From the NCBI GenBank assembly GCA_036274195.1, contig DASUGD010000236.1, positions 1 through 64,000 on the forward strand: 64,000 bases of DNA, in the 5' to 3' direction. The notes under the pieces are model-generated. The model was not told where the DNA came from. It ran no database searches and was given only the letters and a program-made list of their open reading frames with translations. Positions 27,014 to 36,318 of the stretch are shown one piece after another (the stretch's first letter is position 1; every line of letters begins with the position of its first letter). This stretch comes from JAJKIV01 sp036274195 (GTDB taxonomy: Bacteria > Gemmatimonadota > Gemmatimonadetes > Gemmatimonadales > Gemmatimonadaceae). The position numbers and the translations under genes were made by a program.

Positions 27014-28273
27014 TCAGTGGTCGTTGCGGTACACGCGGCCGTCCTTCATCACGAACACGACTCGCCGCAGCGCCTCGATGTCCCGCGACGGGTCGCCCTG
27101 GACGGCGATCAGGTCCGCGAGCTTTCCGGGTGCGACGGTACCTAACGAGTCACCCATCCCGAGCGCCCGCGCGTTGAGCGACGTTGCCGAGATGATGGCG
27201 TCCATCGGCTTTTGTCCACCGTCACGGACACGGCACACGAGCTCCTCGACGTTGTGCCCGTGTGCCCCGGCGACCGCGTCGGTGCCATACACCACGTCGA
27301 GGCCGGGCGTGTTGATCGCCTGACGGAACATCTTGGCGGCCAGCGGAAGCGCACGCTCCATCGACGCAAAACCCGAGTCGTTGTAATTGCCGATTCCCTG
27401 GTACTTCGCGCGATTGTCGAGATAGTTGCGAAACACGAGGCAGACTTGCGGGTCGAAGTACACCTTCCGCTCCGCGAGCAGCTCGAGCACCTCGGGCGTC
27501 GCGAAAACGCCGTGTTCGATCTGCGAGCACCCGGCCATCGCGGCCGCCCGCATGCTCTCGGCGCTGTGCGCGTGGACGACCGACCGCAGACCCACCGCCT
27601 TCGCCTCGCCACACGCGGCGGCCAGCTGCTCATCGGTCATGGTCTGTCCGCCGCCCTCCCGAATGCTCTTGGATGCGAACAGCTTGATCACGTCGGCGCC
27701 CTGTTCCTTTCGTTGGCGCACGAGTTGGCGGAGCGTATCGGGTCCACCGCTGCGCTCGGTGAGCGGGTTGAGCGACGTCAGGAGTCGAGGCCCCGGAATC
27801 CGATCCATCGCGATCGCGGCGCGGAGCGGCTTGTCCTCCGGTGAGCCAAGACTTTGGGAAGTCGTGATTCCCCCGCGCAACGTGGCATTGGCGTTTCCGG
27901 CGATGGCGAGGGCACCCTCGAACTCCGTCTCGCCGTCATCCCGGCCGCCGTGATAGCGTCCCTGCGGGTTGAAGTGCCAGGCCAGGTGGTCGTGGGCGTC
28001 GATCAGGCCAGGGAGTAGCGTCAGCGACGCCAGGTCGTACACTCGCGCGCCAGCCGGAACGGTCGCGTTAGGTCCCACCGAGACGATCCGCGTGCCCCGC
28101 ACGACGACGGTCGCATTGGGAATCGTGCGGCCCGTGCCATCCAGCACTCGCGCGGCGCGAATGACGGTGAAGTTTTCCTGCGCCCTGGCGCTGGCGCCGA
28201 TGCCGATGCTCAGCCACGTGAGGGCGAGAACGCGACGGAAGACCATGAGCGGCTGTGGGTTGGAGTCGCTCAT
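27014..28273 (-). CDS. Exported amidohydrolase (imidazolonepropionase/prolidase-like)
   Basis: A 419-residue enzyme with signal peptide (SIGIGASARAQ). The metal site of the amidohydrolase superfamily is visible as DAHDHL, a carboxylated-lysine candidate in VIKLFASKS, HAHS, IEHG and the catalytic aspartate in GTDA. The C-terminal beta-sandwich returns with GKLADLIAVQGDP. Such secreted enzymes often hydrolyse dipeptides or cyclic amides. Its stop abuts the possible GTG start of the Clp_N gene, so the pair forms one transcript. No regulator is adjacent. Confidence 0.87.
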   Translation of the reverse strand: MSDSNPQPLMVFRRVLALTWLSIGIGASARAQENFTVIRAARVLDGTGRTIPNATVVVRGTRIVSVGPNATVPAGARVYDLASLTLLPGLIDAHDHLAWHFNPQGRYHGGRDDGETEFEGALAIAGNANATLRGGITTSQSLGSPEDKPLRAAIAMDRIPGPRLLTSLNPLTERSGGPDTLRQLVRQRKEQGADVIKLFASKSIREGGGQTMTDEQLAAACGEAKAVGLRSVVHAHSAESMRAAAMAGCSQIEHGVFATPEVLELLAERKVYFDPQVCLVFRNYLDNRAKYQGIGNYNDSGFASMERALPLAAKMFRQAINTPGLDVVYGTDAVAGAHGHNVEELVCRVRDGGQKPMDAIISATSLNARALGMGDSLGTVAPGKLADLIAVQGDPSRDIEALRRVVFVMKDGRVYRNDH

Positions 28274-28319
28274 AATCTCTCGTGGCGCACTGAAACTACA
28301 AGAAGCCGCCGCAGGATCC

Positions 28320-28562
28320 TCAGGTGTGCTCGACCGGGATACCCGGAGTCGGTGTGTTAGGCGGAAGGTCGATGATCCTCACGGGCGGGTCTCCGCGGTA
28401 CGGGACCGGGTCGGGCCGCGGATCGGGCGAGGGGTCGGGATCCGGGTCCGGCTCAGGCCACGGATGGGGATCTGTCGAATGTGCGCGCATTGGTTGGGCC
28501 TCGAAGGAAGCTTGGTTGACGCTCGAAAGACCAATTTCCCCGAGAATCCCGTCCGCAAACAT
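28320..28562 (-). CDS. Small proline/aspartate-repeat protein (uncertain)
   Basis: An 80-residue reading frame upstream of the amidohydrolase on the same strand. The middle is a PDPDPDP repeat region and the C-terminus is proline-rich (PPNTPTPGIPVEHT). An internal ATG giving MRAHSTDPHPWPEPD is an alternative start. The opposite strand gives a glycine/serine repeat frame, so the true strand is uncertain. No motif identifies a function. Confidence 0.35.
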   Translation of the reverse strand: MFADGILGEIGLSSVNQASFEAQPMRAHSTDPHPWPEPDPDPDPSPDPRPDPVPYRGDPPVRIIDLPPNTPTPGIPVEHT

Positions 28563-28838
28563 CGGGCGCGCCCGTGCCGGCCCGCACCGGGTTAACTCAC
28601 GGTTAGCTACTCGGCCTCATCCTCTATCCGATTGTTACAAAGCAGCTTGCGACGTACGTCACGCTTGCCGAGTGGCGTGCCCGGTAGGGCGAAAAGTGAC
28701 GAATGCCGCGGTCGCAAGTCGCATGGTTATGGTGGGTAAATCGCTGGCTGACCGGGTGATCCATACTCCCGCTTGGATCGAGGTGGAGGGTTGCGAAGTC
28801 TCGGAGTCAAAGCAATACCTATAGACGAGGGGGATTCC
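28563..28838. promoter_or_regulatory. Upstream region of the histidine kinase gene
   Basis: No gene is convincing here. A -10-like TATAGA lies at 28820-28825, 14 bp before the leader ORF start; TTGCGA at 28791 is too far for a standard -35 spacing, so a non-housekeeping sigma factor or an activator may be needed. Confidence 0.3.
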
Positions 28839-28946
28839 ATGCGTCCGCCGGTGGTCCGCAGGTCACCGACGACGATTGCGGCTGGCGGTTCACTATTCGC
28901 TTCGCTTGTCGCAGCCACTTTTTGTTGTCTAGAGCCGGCTGGGTGA
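28839..28946 (+). CDS. Putative 35-residue hydrophobic leader peptide
   Basis: ATG 28839 is preceded by GAGGGGG at ideal spacing and opens a frame ending at TGA 28944-28946, one base before the GTG start of the histidine kinase. The peptide begins with basic residues (MRPPVVRRSP), has a hydrophobic middle (GGSLFASLVAATFCC) and would resemble a short exported or membrane peptide. The kinase start itself lacks a clear ribosome binding site, so coupled translation from this ORF is plausible. Confidence 0.4.
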   Translation: MRPPVVRRSPTTIAAGGSLFASLVAATFCCLEPAG

Positions 28947-28947
28947 A

Positions 28948-30408
28948 GTGACGCTCACACTCTACGAGAAGGTCAGCCTCAATTTCGGCTCCGGTGTCGT
29001 CGCGGTCGCCTTGATCGGGACGCTCTCGTACGTGAGCCTCGGGAAGCTCGCGATCGCGACGCGGAGCGCGGGCGACACCGAGGCAGTGCTGGAACAGGTC
29101 GAGTCGCTTCGCGCGAGCATCGACGACGCCGGCGTGGCCCAGCGGGACTACCTGCTTGGTGGTCGCTCCAACGACCTCGAACGATTCGAGCGCGCGCGGA
29201 TGACCGCGCAGCGAAACCTCGGGCGGCTGCAGGCAAGGGTCGCCGAGCACGATTCGAAAAACCGAGTCGATTCATTGGCACCGGCGCTGGGTGCGCATCT
29301 CGGAGAGCTCGAGCGGATAGCGATGCTGCGACAGCAGCGAGGGCTCGAAGCCGCCGCGGTCGCGATGCAGGATGAGGACATCGCAGGCACACACGACCGC
29401 CTCGACGCGCTGCTCGGCGAATTTCGCGACGATCAGCGACTGTTGTACGCGTCGCGATCGCGCGAGCAGGCAGCGCGGGCGGGCGATGCGGGGATCGTGC
29501 TGGCGGTCGGGCTGTTGGTCTCCTTCATCGCAGCGGCGCTCGCGCTCGCGAACATTCGACGCTATCTCGCCGATCGGCGAAAGTTGGAGCTCCAGCGAGC
29601 GGCCGTGCTCGAGCAGGAGCAGGCCGCACGCACAGCGGCCGAGGAGGCGAACCGCGCGAAGACCGACTTCCTGCGAATGATCAGCCACGAGCTGCGCACG
29701 CCGCTCACGGCGATTCAGGGCTACCTCGAGCTGCTGGAGATGGGCATTTACGGCGGCATGAGCGACGAACAGGTCACCATTCTCCGCCGCATCGAATCGA
29801 ACGAGCGGCACCTCCTCGCAATCATCAATGACCTGCTCGACTTCGCGCGCGTGGACGCGAAGCGCGTGGAGCTCCGTATTGCGGCGCTTCCCATCCGGGA
29901 CGTCCGGCTGGCGATCGACCCGGTGTGCCGGCCGCTGATCGACTCGAAGCAGCTCAACTACGCCTGGCACACACCCGGCGATCAGATCATCGTTCGTGCG
30001 GATCGGGAGAAGGTGCGGCAGATCGTCGTCAATCTCGTGTCGAACGCGTGCAAGTTCACCCCGCGCGGCGGCTCGATCGAGGTCGAATGCGTATGCCTCG
30101 ACCGGTTCGTGGAGATACGCGTGACCGACACCGGCCCGGGCATTCCGGCCCACAAGCTCGACGCGATCTTCGAGCCGTTCGTGCAGCTGGACAATGGCCT
30201 AACGCGGTCCACTGCCGGCACGGGCCTCGGGCTCGCGATCAGCCGCGAGCTCGCGCGCGCGATGGGCGGGGACCTGGCAGCGACGAGCACATATGGCGAC
30301 GGCTCGACGTTCACGCTGACGCTCCCGCGCGGGGATGTCGACGCCACTCTGCTCTCCGAGCCTGCCGAAACGGTGACGCGTTCGCTGTGGGAGGCGAGCT
30401 CGCACTAA
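28948..30408 (+). CDS. Sensor histidine kinase with CHASE3-like periplasmic domain
   Basis: A 486-residue membrane kinase. TM1 (about 12-32) and TM2 (about 181-203) enclose a helical CHASE3-type sensor (DAGVAQRDYLLGG is the family's typical start). A coiled linker leads to the H-box FLRMISHELRTPL with H247. The ATPase part has the N-box NLVSNACKFTPRG, DTGPGIP and GTGLGLAISREL. No PAS, HAMP or receiver domain is visible and no response regulator is adjacent, so it is an orphan. Signal and partner are unknown. Confidence 0.9.
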   Translation: MTLTLYEKVSLNFGSGVVAVALIGTLSYVSLGKLAIATRSAGDTEAVLEQVESLRASIDDAGVAQRDYLLGGRSNDLERFERARMTAQRNLGRLQARVAEHDSKNRVDSLAPALGAHLGELERIAMLRQQRGLEAAAVAMQDEDIAGTHDRLDALLGEFRDDQRLLYASRSREQAARAGDAGIVLAVGLLVSFIAAALALANIRRYLADRRKLELQRAAVLEQEQAARTAAEEANRAKTDFLRMISHELRTPLTAIQGYLELLEMGIYGGMSDEQVTILRRIESNERHLLAIINDLLDFARVDAKRVELRIAALPIRDVRLAIDPVCRPLIDSKQLNYAWHTPGDQIIVRADREKVRQIVVNLVSNACKFTPRGGSIEVECVCLDRFVEIRVTDTGPGIPAHKLDAIFEPFVQLDNGLTRSTAGTGLGLAISRELARAMGGDLAATSTYGDGSTFTLTLPRGDVDATLLSEPAETVTRSLWEASSH

Positions 30409-30520
30409 GCCCAAGCGCGCCGAGACGCTCGCGTTGCGACAGCGCTAGCCACCCAACGCCAGCCGGCCCCTGTTATTGTTGTTGGCCACAGGGCGTCCTG
30501 GTTGGAGGGTGAGGGAGGGC

Positions 30521-32167
30521 ATGGACTCGGCACTGACAGTGGGTGACATCGCGGCGAGTAGCGCCGCGGCGAGAGCGTCTACGCGTTCCGTCGCGGACCG
30601 TGTCACGCTCGGCGTGCTGATCATCGGCGCATTCGCTGTCGTGTTGCTTTCGCTGCCCTACAAGGCGTTCGATCTCGATCGCTTCTTCGTCCCGAAGGAG
30701 GCGGCCCTGCACATGACGGCTGCGATCTCGGGACTCATCGTCCTCGCGCGGCGCCGGAGCCCGGATCTCTCCCGGATCGACACGCTCCTCGTCGCGTTCC
30801 TCATCCTCGGCGCCGTTTCGGCGCTGTTCGCCCAGAACTGGTGGCTGGCCACCCGCGCGCTCGCGATCACCGCGAGCGGACTCACCGTGTTCTGGGTGGC
30901 CCGCACCCTCTCCGCGTCCGGGTATGAACGCGCGTTACTTCCCGGACTCGCCACCGCGATCGTCATCGGCGCGGTGACGGCACTCCTTCAGGCGTATGGC
31001 ATCGAGCCGGAATACGTGAGTCTCAGCCGCGCCCCGGGCGGGACATTCGGTAACCGGAACTTCATGGCCCACCTTTCGGCCATCGGTACGCCGATAATTC
31101 TCCTCTGCGCCCTGGAGGCCCGGCGCGCGTGGGGGGCGGCGCTCGGAACGCTCGGCATGGCTTTCGTCGCTGCGGCGCTGGTGTTATCGCGATCGCGTGC
31201 GGCGTGGCTGGCACTCATGGTGGGCGCTGCGCTCATGGCACTGCTGGGCTGGCGGATGCGAGATGTCTGGACAGACGTATTGCGGAGACGCCGGCTGGTT
31301 GTCTTAGGCGGTGCATCGATCGTCGCGGTGATCGGCGCACTCGTGCTTCCGAACGCCCTCGAGTGGAAGAGCGAGTCGCCGTATCTCGACTCGGTGCGCG
31401 GTGTCGTCAACTATAAGGAAGGCAGTGGGGCGGGCCGTCTCGTGCAGTATCGCAATTCCATTCGGATGGCGGCGGCGCATCCGGTGCTGGGCGTCGGCCC
31501 GGGTAACTGGGCAGTGGCATACCCGAAATTCGCGTCGCGCAACGACCCGTCGCTCAACGACGAGGGCATGACCTCCAATCCGTGGCCGAGCAGCGACTGG
31601 GTGGCGTTCGTGGCGGAGCGCGGGGTCGCGGCGGTTGTGATCTACGCGCTGGGGTTGCTCACGTTGCTCGTCGGCGCCTGGGTTCGCGCGCAGTCCGCGA
31701 CGACGGCGCACGATCGGCTCGGCGCCGTAGCGCTCGCAGCGACGGTGGTGATCGCGGCGATCGTCGGTGCGTTCGACGCGGTGCTGCTGATAGCGATCCC
31801 GAGTCTCTTTCTCTGGTCGATCGTCGGGGCCTTGTCGCCGGCCGGAAAAAGACGGGCCACGCTTCCGGCGACCGTTCGGGGCCCGGTGTTAGGCATCGCC
31901 GTCGTGGCGGCCGTGCTCGTGGTCCTTCGCTCCAGCGGCCAGATCGCTGCGATGGCGGTGTACACCTCGGCCACGACGACCGGCCAGGCGGCGCGGGCGG
32001 CGCTGTTCGATCCGGGTAGCTTCCGGATCAACATGCGGCTCGCTGAGTCCTATGCGGCGCGAGGCGACTGCAAGCGGGTGCGTCAGTACGCGGGCGCGGC
32101 GCGGGAGCTGTATCCGAACGCGGCGGGGCCGAGGCGATTGCTGAAGAAGTGCAGGGATGGGGGATGA
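30521..32167 (+). CDS. O-antigen ligase-like polymerase/ligase (Wzy/WaaL family)
   Basis: A 548-residue integral membrane protein. GGGAGG immediately before ATG 30521 decides the start over a farther upstream ATG. About 12 hydrophobic segments surround the family's large loop, where HPVLGVGPGNW matches the H-x7-G signature of WaaL/Wzy ligases; an arginine-rich stretch precedes it. The extracytoplasmic C-terminal ~70 residues (INMRLAESYAARGDCKRV) look like one TPR pair. It would transfer or polymerise glycans at the periplasmic face. No glycosyltransferases are adjacent. The last codons and the stop lie inside a heptad-repeat tract. Confidence 0.82.
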   Translation: MDSALTVGDIAASSAAARASTRSVADRVTLGVLIIGAFAVVLLSLPYKAFDLDRFFVPKEAALHMTAAISGLIVLARRRSPDLSRIDTLLVAFLILGAVSALFAQNWWLATRALAITASGLTVFWVARTLSASGYERALLPGLATAIVIGAVTALLQAYGIEPEYVSLSRAPGGTFGNRNFMAHLSAIGTPIILLCALEARRAWGAALGTLGMAFVAAALVLSRSRAAWLALMVGAALMALLGWRMRDVWTDVLRRRRLVVLGGASIVAVIGALVLPNALEWKSESPYLDSVRGVVNYKEGSGAGRLVQYRNSIRMAAAHPVLGVGPGNWAVAYPKFASRNDPSLNDEGMTSNPWPSSDWVAFVAERGVAAVVIYALGLLTLLVGAWVRAQSATTAHDRLGAVALAATVVIAAIVGAFDAVLLIAIPSLFLWSIVGALSPAGKRRATLPATVRGPVLGIAVVAAVLVVLRSSGQIAAMAVYTSATTTGQAARAALFDPGSFRINMRLAESYAARGDCKRVRQYAGAARELYPNAAGPRRLLKKCRDGG

Positions 32168-32232
32168 GGGATGGGGGATGAGGGCTTCCGCTCTTAACCC
32201 TCATCCCTCATCCCTCATCCCTCATCCCCCTT
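32153..32232. repeat. Inverted heptad-repeat hairpin overlapping a stop codon
   Basis: GGGATGG/GGGATGA units (32153-32184) and their inverse (32197-32230) surround a 12-nt loop between convergent genes. The first arm encodes the last residues (RDGG) and TGA stop of the ligase-like protein. Confidence 0.8.
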
Positions 32233-32234
32233 CC

Positions 32235-35213
32235 TCATTTCCCGGCACTCGACTTCTCGAGCTGCTTGAGCTCGCGACGAACCGCCTCCACCTGCGGTCT
32301 CAGTGCGGGATCGACGTCCGTGCGGAATGCGAGGTACTGCCGATACGCTCTGATCGCCTCCTCGCGCTCGCCGGCAAGTGCGGCGAGACGACCCTGCTCG
32401 CGCAGCTGCGTCGCGAGATACGGGTTGTCCTGTACCCACGCGTCCGTACGGCGGCGCGCGGCAGCGAGCGCGGCGCGCGTGTCGCCGACCTTCTCGAACA
32501 ATCGCGCCGCGATGAGATTCTCGAACGACGTGCGACCCGCATTCGCGGTCGCGTAGTCCAGCGCGCGGAGCAGCGAGTCCAGACGCAGCGTGATGGCGCG
32601 GAGGTCCGGGCTGTGTGCGACATCCGCATGCATCGCCTCGATCGCCGCGATCTCCACCTCGGCCTCGGTCTTCCGCGCGCCGGAGAGCGAGCGCGCGATC
32701 GCGCGAAGGCGATCGATGCTGCGGCGCGTCTGCGACGTGTCGCCATGCGCGAGACGCCACGGCTCGAGCACGCGCGTCGCGGCGCGCTGGTTGGCGCGCC
32801 GCGACGAGTCGCTCGAGACCGGCCCGATCTCCCAACGAGCAAGCGCCCGCACGCCGGCCAGCGCCGCCGCTGTGTCGCCATCGGCGATGAGCGCGTCACG
32901 AACCTCGAGGATCGGGATGTTCGCGTCGGTCGCGCTGTCGCCGGACGCCAGGAGGTGGGCGAGCGCCGACGACGGGCGCCCCGACACGAGCTCGAAATCG
33001 TGCGCGAGCCGCTCGATCCTGCGACGCGCCGCATCGCTGGTTTCCTTCGCCAGCGCCGTATCGATGCCGCGCCTCACGTCGGACGTACCCGTGCCGTCGT
33101 AGAACGCGATCTGGTCCATCCCGTAGACGTACTGCGACAGGTCGATCGAGTCGGCGATCGCGCGGGCGCGCGCCGAATCGCCAAGTACGTACGCCTTCTG
33201 CCATCGGTGAAGGACGTACCAGTAACGCGAGGTGTCCGCCGCGAGGCGCAGCCGCTCGAACCGTCGGGCGTCGGCCGTGTCGCCGAGCGAGAGCGAGAGC
33301 GGCAGCGCGTGGACGTAGCCGACGACGTAGGTCGAGTCGATCTCGGACGCACGGCGGAACGACTCGAGCGCACGCTCCTGCGGGTTGGGCACGTTGAGCA
33401 CCCAGCCGTAGTGAAAGATGTGGTCGCCTAACAAGTACCAGGCGTCGGCGCGGTCCGGCGCCATGGCGAGATATCGCTCGCGGGCCTGAAGAAGCTCCTG
33501 CGCGGTGGGTGCTTCCGGATAGCGAGGACCCGCCACCGCGAGCAACAGCGCCTGATCGCGCTGGCTGAGTCGGGCGCGCTCGCGCCAGGCGATGTCGAGG
33601 CCGCGCTGCTGCAGCGTGGCATCGCCGTACCACGAGGACGCCATGCGCAGCCCCAGCGCGGCGAGCGCGAACGTCGAGTCGGCGTCCAGCGCCCGCTCGA
33701 AGTCCTTCGCGGCGCCCACCACGTCCACTCGGCGCATCTTGGCCTGGCCATCCAGGTAGGCACGCAGGGCGGGGAGCGATGTACTCGTTAGGCTCGCCCG
33801 CGCCGAGGCCCCTTCGGCGGACGTCTCGGCGAGGAGGTGGGCGGCGAGTCGATCCACGAGCCACGCCAGGCTGTCCGGCGGACCCTCGACGCTCAGCTTC
33901 GCGATCGAATCCCCGCGAGTCGAGCCGAGCAGCGATGCGGTGAGCACGATGCGATTCGGTGTCCCCACGACGTCGCCAAGCAGAAGTCGCCCCGCCCCGA
34001 GACGCCGCGCGAGCGCCAGGTCATCATCACGAGACAGCTCCGCCGATTCCGACCCGCCAGCCTTTCGCCAGGCGTCGAGCAGTTGCCGGGGGTCGGTCGC
34101 GCGGAGTCCGCCCTCCCCGGTCAGCTTCGCCGCGAGCAGGTCGAGCATGCCCTCGCGCAGGTAATAGAGCGCGGGATCGGCTGACGCGACGCGGAACGGG
34201 ACCACCGCGACGGTCGCGGGGTCGAGCGCAGGGCCTCGGCTTCGAAATCGTTCCCAGATCGCCCATCCGCCAACTGCTACCGCGATGACTACCGCGGCGA
34301 CGACGGCCATCGTGCGCCCACGGAGGCTCGCTTTCGCAACCGGCGGGAGCGTGCTCCCGTCACTCGAGAGGTCGACCCGGTCGAGCGCGCGGACGATCTC
34401 GTCTGCGGTCTGCGGCCGATCGGCGGGGTTCTTCGCCAGACACTTCATCACGAGTGCCGCGAGCGTTGGCGGTACGCCCGGCGCCCGTGTCTGCAGCGGC
34501 ACGGGCTGTTCGGTCAGCTGTGCCGACAGAACCTCGTGCGGGGGTCGTCCGCCGAACGGCGGATTCCCGGTGAGGAGCTCGTACGCCATTGCACCGAACG
34601 AGTAGATGTCGATGCGATGGTCGGCATTGGGATCGGCGGCAACCTGCTCGGGCGCCATGTACGCCGGTGTCCCGAGCGAGTTGCCGACGCGCGTGAGATG
34701 CTCGCCGCCAAACGTCCGAGACGACGACAGGGCTTTCGCGATACCGAAGTCGGTGACGGCGGCGGACCCGCCGGCGACGAGGACGTTGTCGGGCTTGATG
34801 TCACGGTGGACAACCCCGTGCTGGTGCGCGTACGCGAGCGCGCGGGCGACGTCGCGCAGCACGGCGACGGCATCGACCACCGGCAGAGGCTTTCCACCGT
34901 CGAGCCGGCGGCGAAGGGACTCGCCGGCGACGTAGGGCATGGTGAAGTAGGGCAGCCCGTCCGTTTCACCCGCGGCGAGCACCGGGACGATCTGTGGGTG
35001 CTGGAGCTGTGCAGCGACGAGGATCTCGCGGTGGAAGCGGTCGCTGTTGACGCCCGCGGCGAGGTCGGGCGAAAGCACCTTCACGACGACCTCGCGGCCG
35101 AGTCGCATGTCGTGGGCGACGAAGACGCGCGACATGCCGCCCCCGGTAAGCTCGCGATCGAGCCGGTAGCTCTCGCCGAGACTGGCCTGAAGGCGGTCCC
35201 GTAGATCGGTCAT
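32235..35213 (-). CDS. Ser/Thr protein kinase with TM segment and TPR-like sensor region
   Basis: I start at ATG 35213 (992 aa), which puts the kinase domain at the N-terminus (ESYRLDRELTGGGMSRVF). K45, HRDIKPDN with D138 and DFG at 155-157 are intact; SLGTPAYMAPEQ is the activation-loop end. A membrane helix lies at about 305-325 (MAVVAAVVIAVAVGGWAI). The following region (VAVVPFRVASADPALYYLREG) matches the FlgO/TolB-N-like domain, then TPR-type helices continue to the end. The layout matches the 985-residue kinase at 12807-15764. The gene is monocistronic as far as visible. Confidence 0.88.
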   Translation of the reverse strand: MTDLRDRLQASLGESYRLDRELTGGGMSRVFVAHDMRLGREVVVKVLSPDLAAGVNSDRFHREILVAAQLQHPQIVPVLAAGETDGLPYFTMPYVAGESLRRRLDGGKPLPVVDAVAVLRDVARALAYAHQHGVVHRDIKPDNVLVAGGSAAVTDFGIAKALSSSRTFGGEHLTRVGNSLGTPAYMAPEQVAADPNADHRIDIYSFGAMAYELLTGNPPFGGRPPHEVLSAQLTEQPVPLQTRAPGVPPTLAALVMKCLAKNPADRPQTADEIVRALDRVDLSSDGSTLPPVAKASLRGRTMAVVAAVVIAVAVGGWAIWERFRSRGPALDPATVAVVPFRVASADPALYYLREGMLDLLAAKLTGEGGLRATDPRQLLDAWRKAGGSESAELSRDDDLALARRLGAGRLLLGDVVGTPNRIVLTASLLGSTRGDSIAKLSVEGPPDSLAWLVDRLAAHLLAETSAEGASARASLTSTSLPALRAYLDGQAKMRRVDVVGAAKDFERALDADSTFALAALGLRMASSWYGDATLQQRGLDIAWRERARLSQRDQALLLAVAGPRYPEAPTAQELLQARERYLAMAPDRADAWYLLGDHIFHYGWVLNVPNPQERALESFRRASEIDSTYVVGYVHALPLSLSLGDTADARRFERLRLAADTSRYWYVLHRWQKAYVLGDSARARAIADSIDLSQYVYGMDQIAFYDGTGTSDVRRGIDTALAKETSDAARRRIERLAHDFELVSGRPSSALAHLLASGDSATDANIPILEVRDALIADGDTAAALAGVRALARWEIGPVSSDSSRRANQRAATRVLEPWRLAHGDTSQTRRSIDRLRAIARSLSGARKTEAEVEIAAIEAMHADVAHSPDLRAITLRLDSLLRALDYATANAGRTSFENLIAARLFEKVGDTRAALAAARRRTDAWVQDNPYLATQLREQGRLAALAGEREEAIRAYRQYLAFRTDVDPALRPQVEAVRRELKQLEKSSAGK

Positions 35214-35317
35214 AGATGTCGATATCGCATCTCCGACCGGAATGTAGGGGAGTCGACGCCTTGCCGGGAATCCGATCAGGGTTGCCGCTGCGGGCTGCGT
35301 GCGGCTGCAAGAGACGC

Positions 35318-35483
35318 AGCTATCAGCCATCAGCCATCAGCCATCAGCCGCCCTCGGCAGCCAGCGTCAGCCAGCAGCCGCTGTTCCCCCGTCGCCCGTC
35401 CCCGTCAGTCGCAGTCGCCAGTCGCCAGTCGCCCGTCCCCGGCAGTCGCCAGTCGCCAGTCGCCAGTCGCCAGTCGCCAGTCG
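35318..35483. repeat. Heptad-repeat mosaic with CAGCCAT and CAGTCGC units
   Basis: CAGCCAT units (35324-35349) give way to a CAGC-rich block, then CAGTCGC/CCGTCGC units (35392-35482). The tract reaches exactly the stop codon of the DinB gene at 35484. Confidence 0.8.
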
Positions 35484-35969
35484 TTAGGCACTCCCCCACG
35501 CACCCAGCTGCTGCCTCACGAGCACCAGCTGCCCGATGTGGTACGCGTTATGGTCGGCCACGAGCAGGATCTCGCGAATGTACGTCTGGCCGGTGCCGTG
35601 CGGAATCTTCGCGAACAGGTCGATCGATTCGTCCATCGCCAGTGCTTCCATGGCCGCGCGATCCTCACGAAACGCGCTGATCGAGTCATCCCACGCGGTG
35701 TCGGACGGTGGTGCGGGGGACTTCGGCCAGTAATCCGCGGGCCAGTTCATCTCCTCGTACTTCGGGTTGCGACAGAAATCGAGGATGTCGCGCTGCGTGA
35801 TCCGCAGGTGCTCGAGGAGCTCCCAGGCGGAGTGAGGGAATCCCTCGACGCGCACGCCCCGCAGCTTCGACGCGAGGCCCTCCACGGCCTTCTCGAAGCC
35901 GACGTGGGCATCCTGCCAGGAGAGAATACGGCGGAGCTGAGCGCGAAGCGCTGGAGAGGAGTCGGACAT
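35484..35969 (-). CDS. DinB-family protein, cytosolic
   Basis: A 161-residue DinB/YfiT fold protein without signal peptide. FPHSAWELLEHLRITQRD carries the first metal histidine and VADHNAYHIGQLVLVRQQL the other two, in the order expected for the metal-dependent four-helix bundle. Comparable proteins are bacillithiol or mycothiol S-transferases or of unknown activity. The stop TAA lies in a CCTAAC motif and touches a heptad tract. It is transcribed away from the matrixin gene. A hairpin lies 35 bp upstream of its start. Confidence 0.85.
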   Translation of the reverse strand: MSDSSPALRAQLRRILSWQDAHVGFEKAVEGLASKLRGVRVEGFPHSAWELLEHLRITQRDILDFCRNPKYEEMNWPADYWPKSPAPPSDTAWDDSISAFREDRAAMEALAMDESIDLFAKIPHGTGQTYIREILLVADHNAYHIGQLVLVRQQLGAWGSA

Positions 35970-36318
35970 GTCTCAGGGGGCTGTGGGCCAGGACAGAAAC
36001 GGCGAAGGCCACCAACGCGCCCTAACGCGGTGGTGGCCTTCTCAGACCGAACGGCGCGGTGGTCGTCGGTCAGCCATTACAGCGAGCGTACCAGCGAGCC
36101 TTAACGGCTCCCGGCGATCCGCGCCGTACTAGGGTCAGTAGACAATGGATCACCTCCTCGGATTCGCGGGTGAGACTTGAGGGTGACGGACCAAATGTAA
36201 TGCGTCGGCCCGCAAAGTGGGCAAGGCTTCGAGGCCGTTCGTCGTGTGGGTATCCGCCACTGCTCCGACCGTCATACCTCTCTGGTTGCGACACCCGGTT
36301 TGGCGGCGTCATCAAGGG
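35970..36318. other. Divergent intergenic region
   Basis: The gap holds one hairpin (listed separately) and no convincing gene. An ORF that extends the matrixin gene upstream to 36217 has no ribosome binding site. Confidence 0.5.
36004..36041. terminator. Hairpin between divergent DinB and matrixin genes
   Basis: Perfect 11-bp stem GAAGGCCACCA/TGGTGGCCTTC with a 16-nt loop that includes CCTAACG. No U-run follows on either strand. Its place in a divergent gap suits a leader or regulatory structure as well as a terminator. Confidence 0.45.

Noticed and set aside
28324..28824. Glycine/serine-repeat frame on the plus strand
   Set aside because: It is the complement of the Pro/Asp repeat frame; the C-terminal two thirds lack bias. 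The minus-strand frame is only slightly better and was kept at low confidence.
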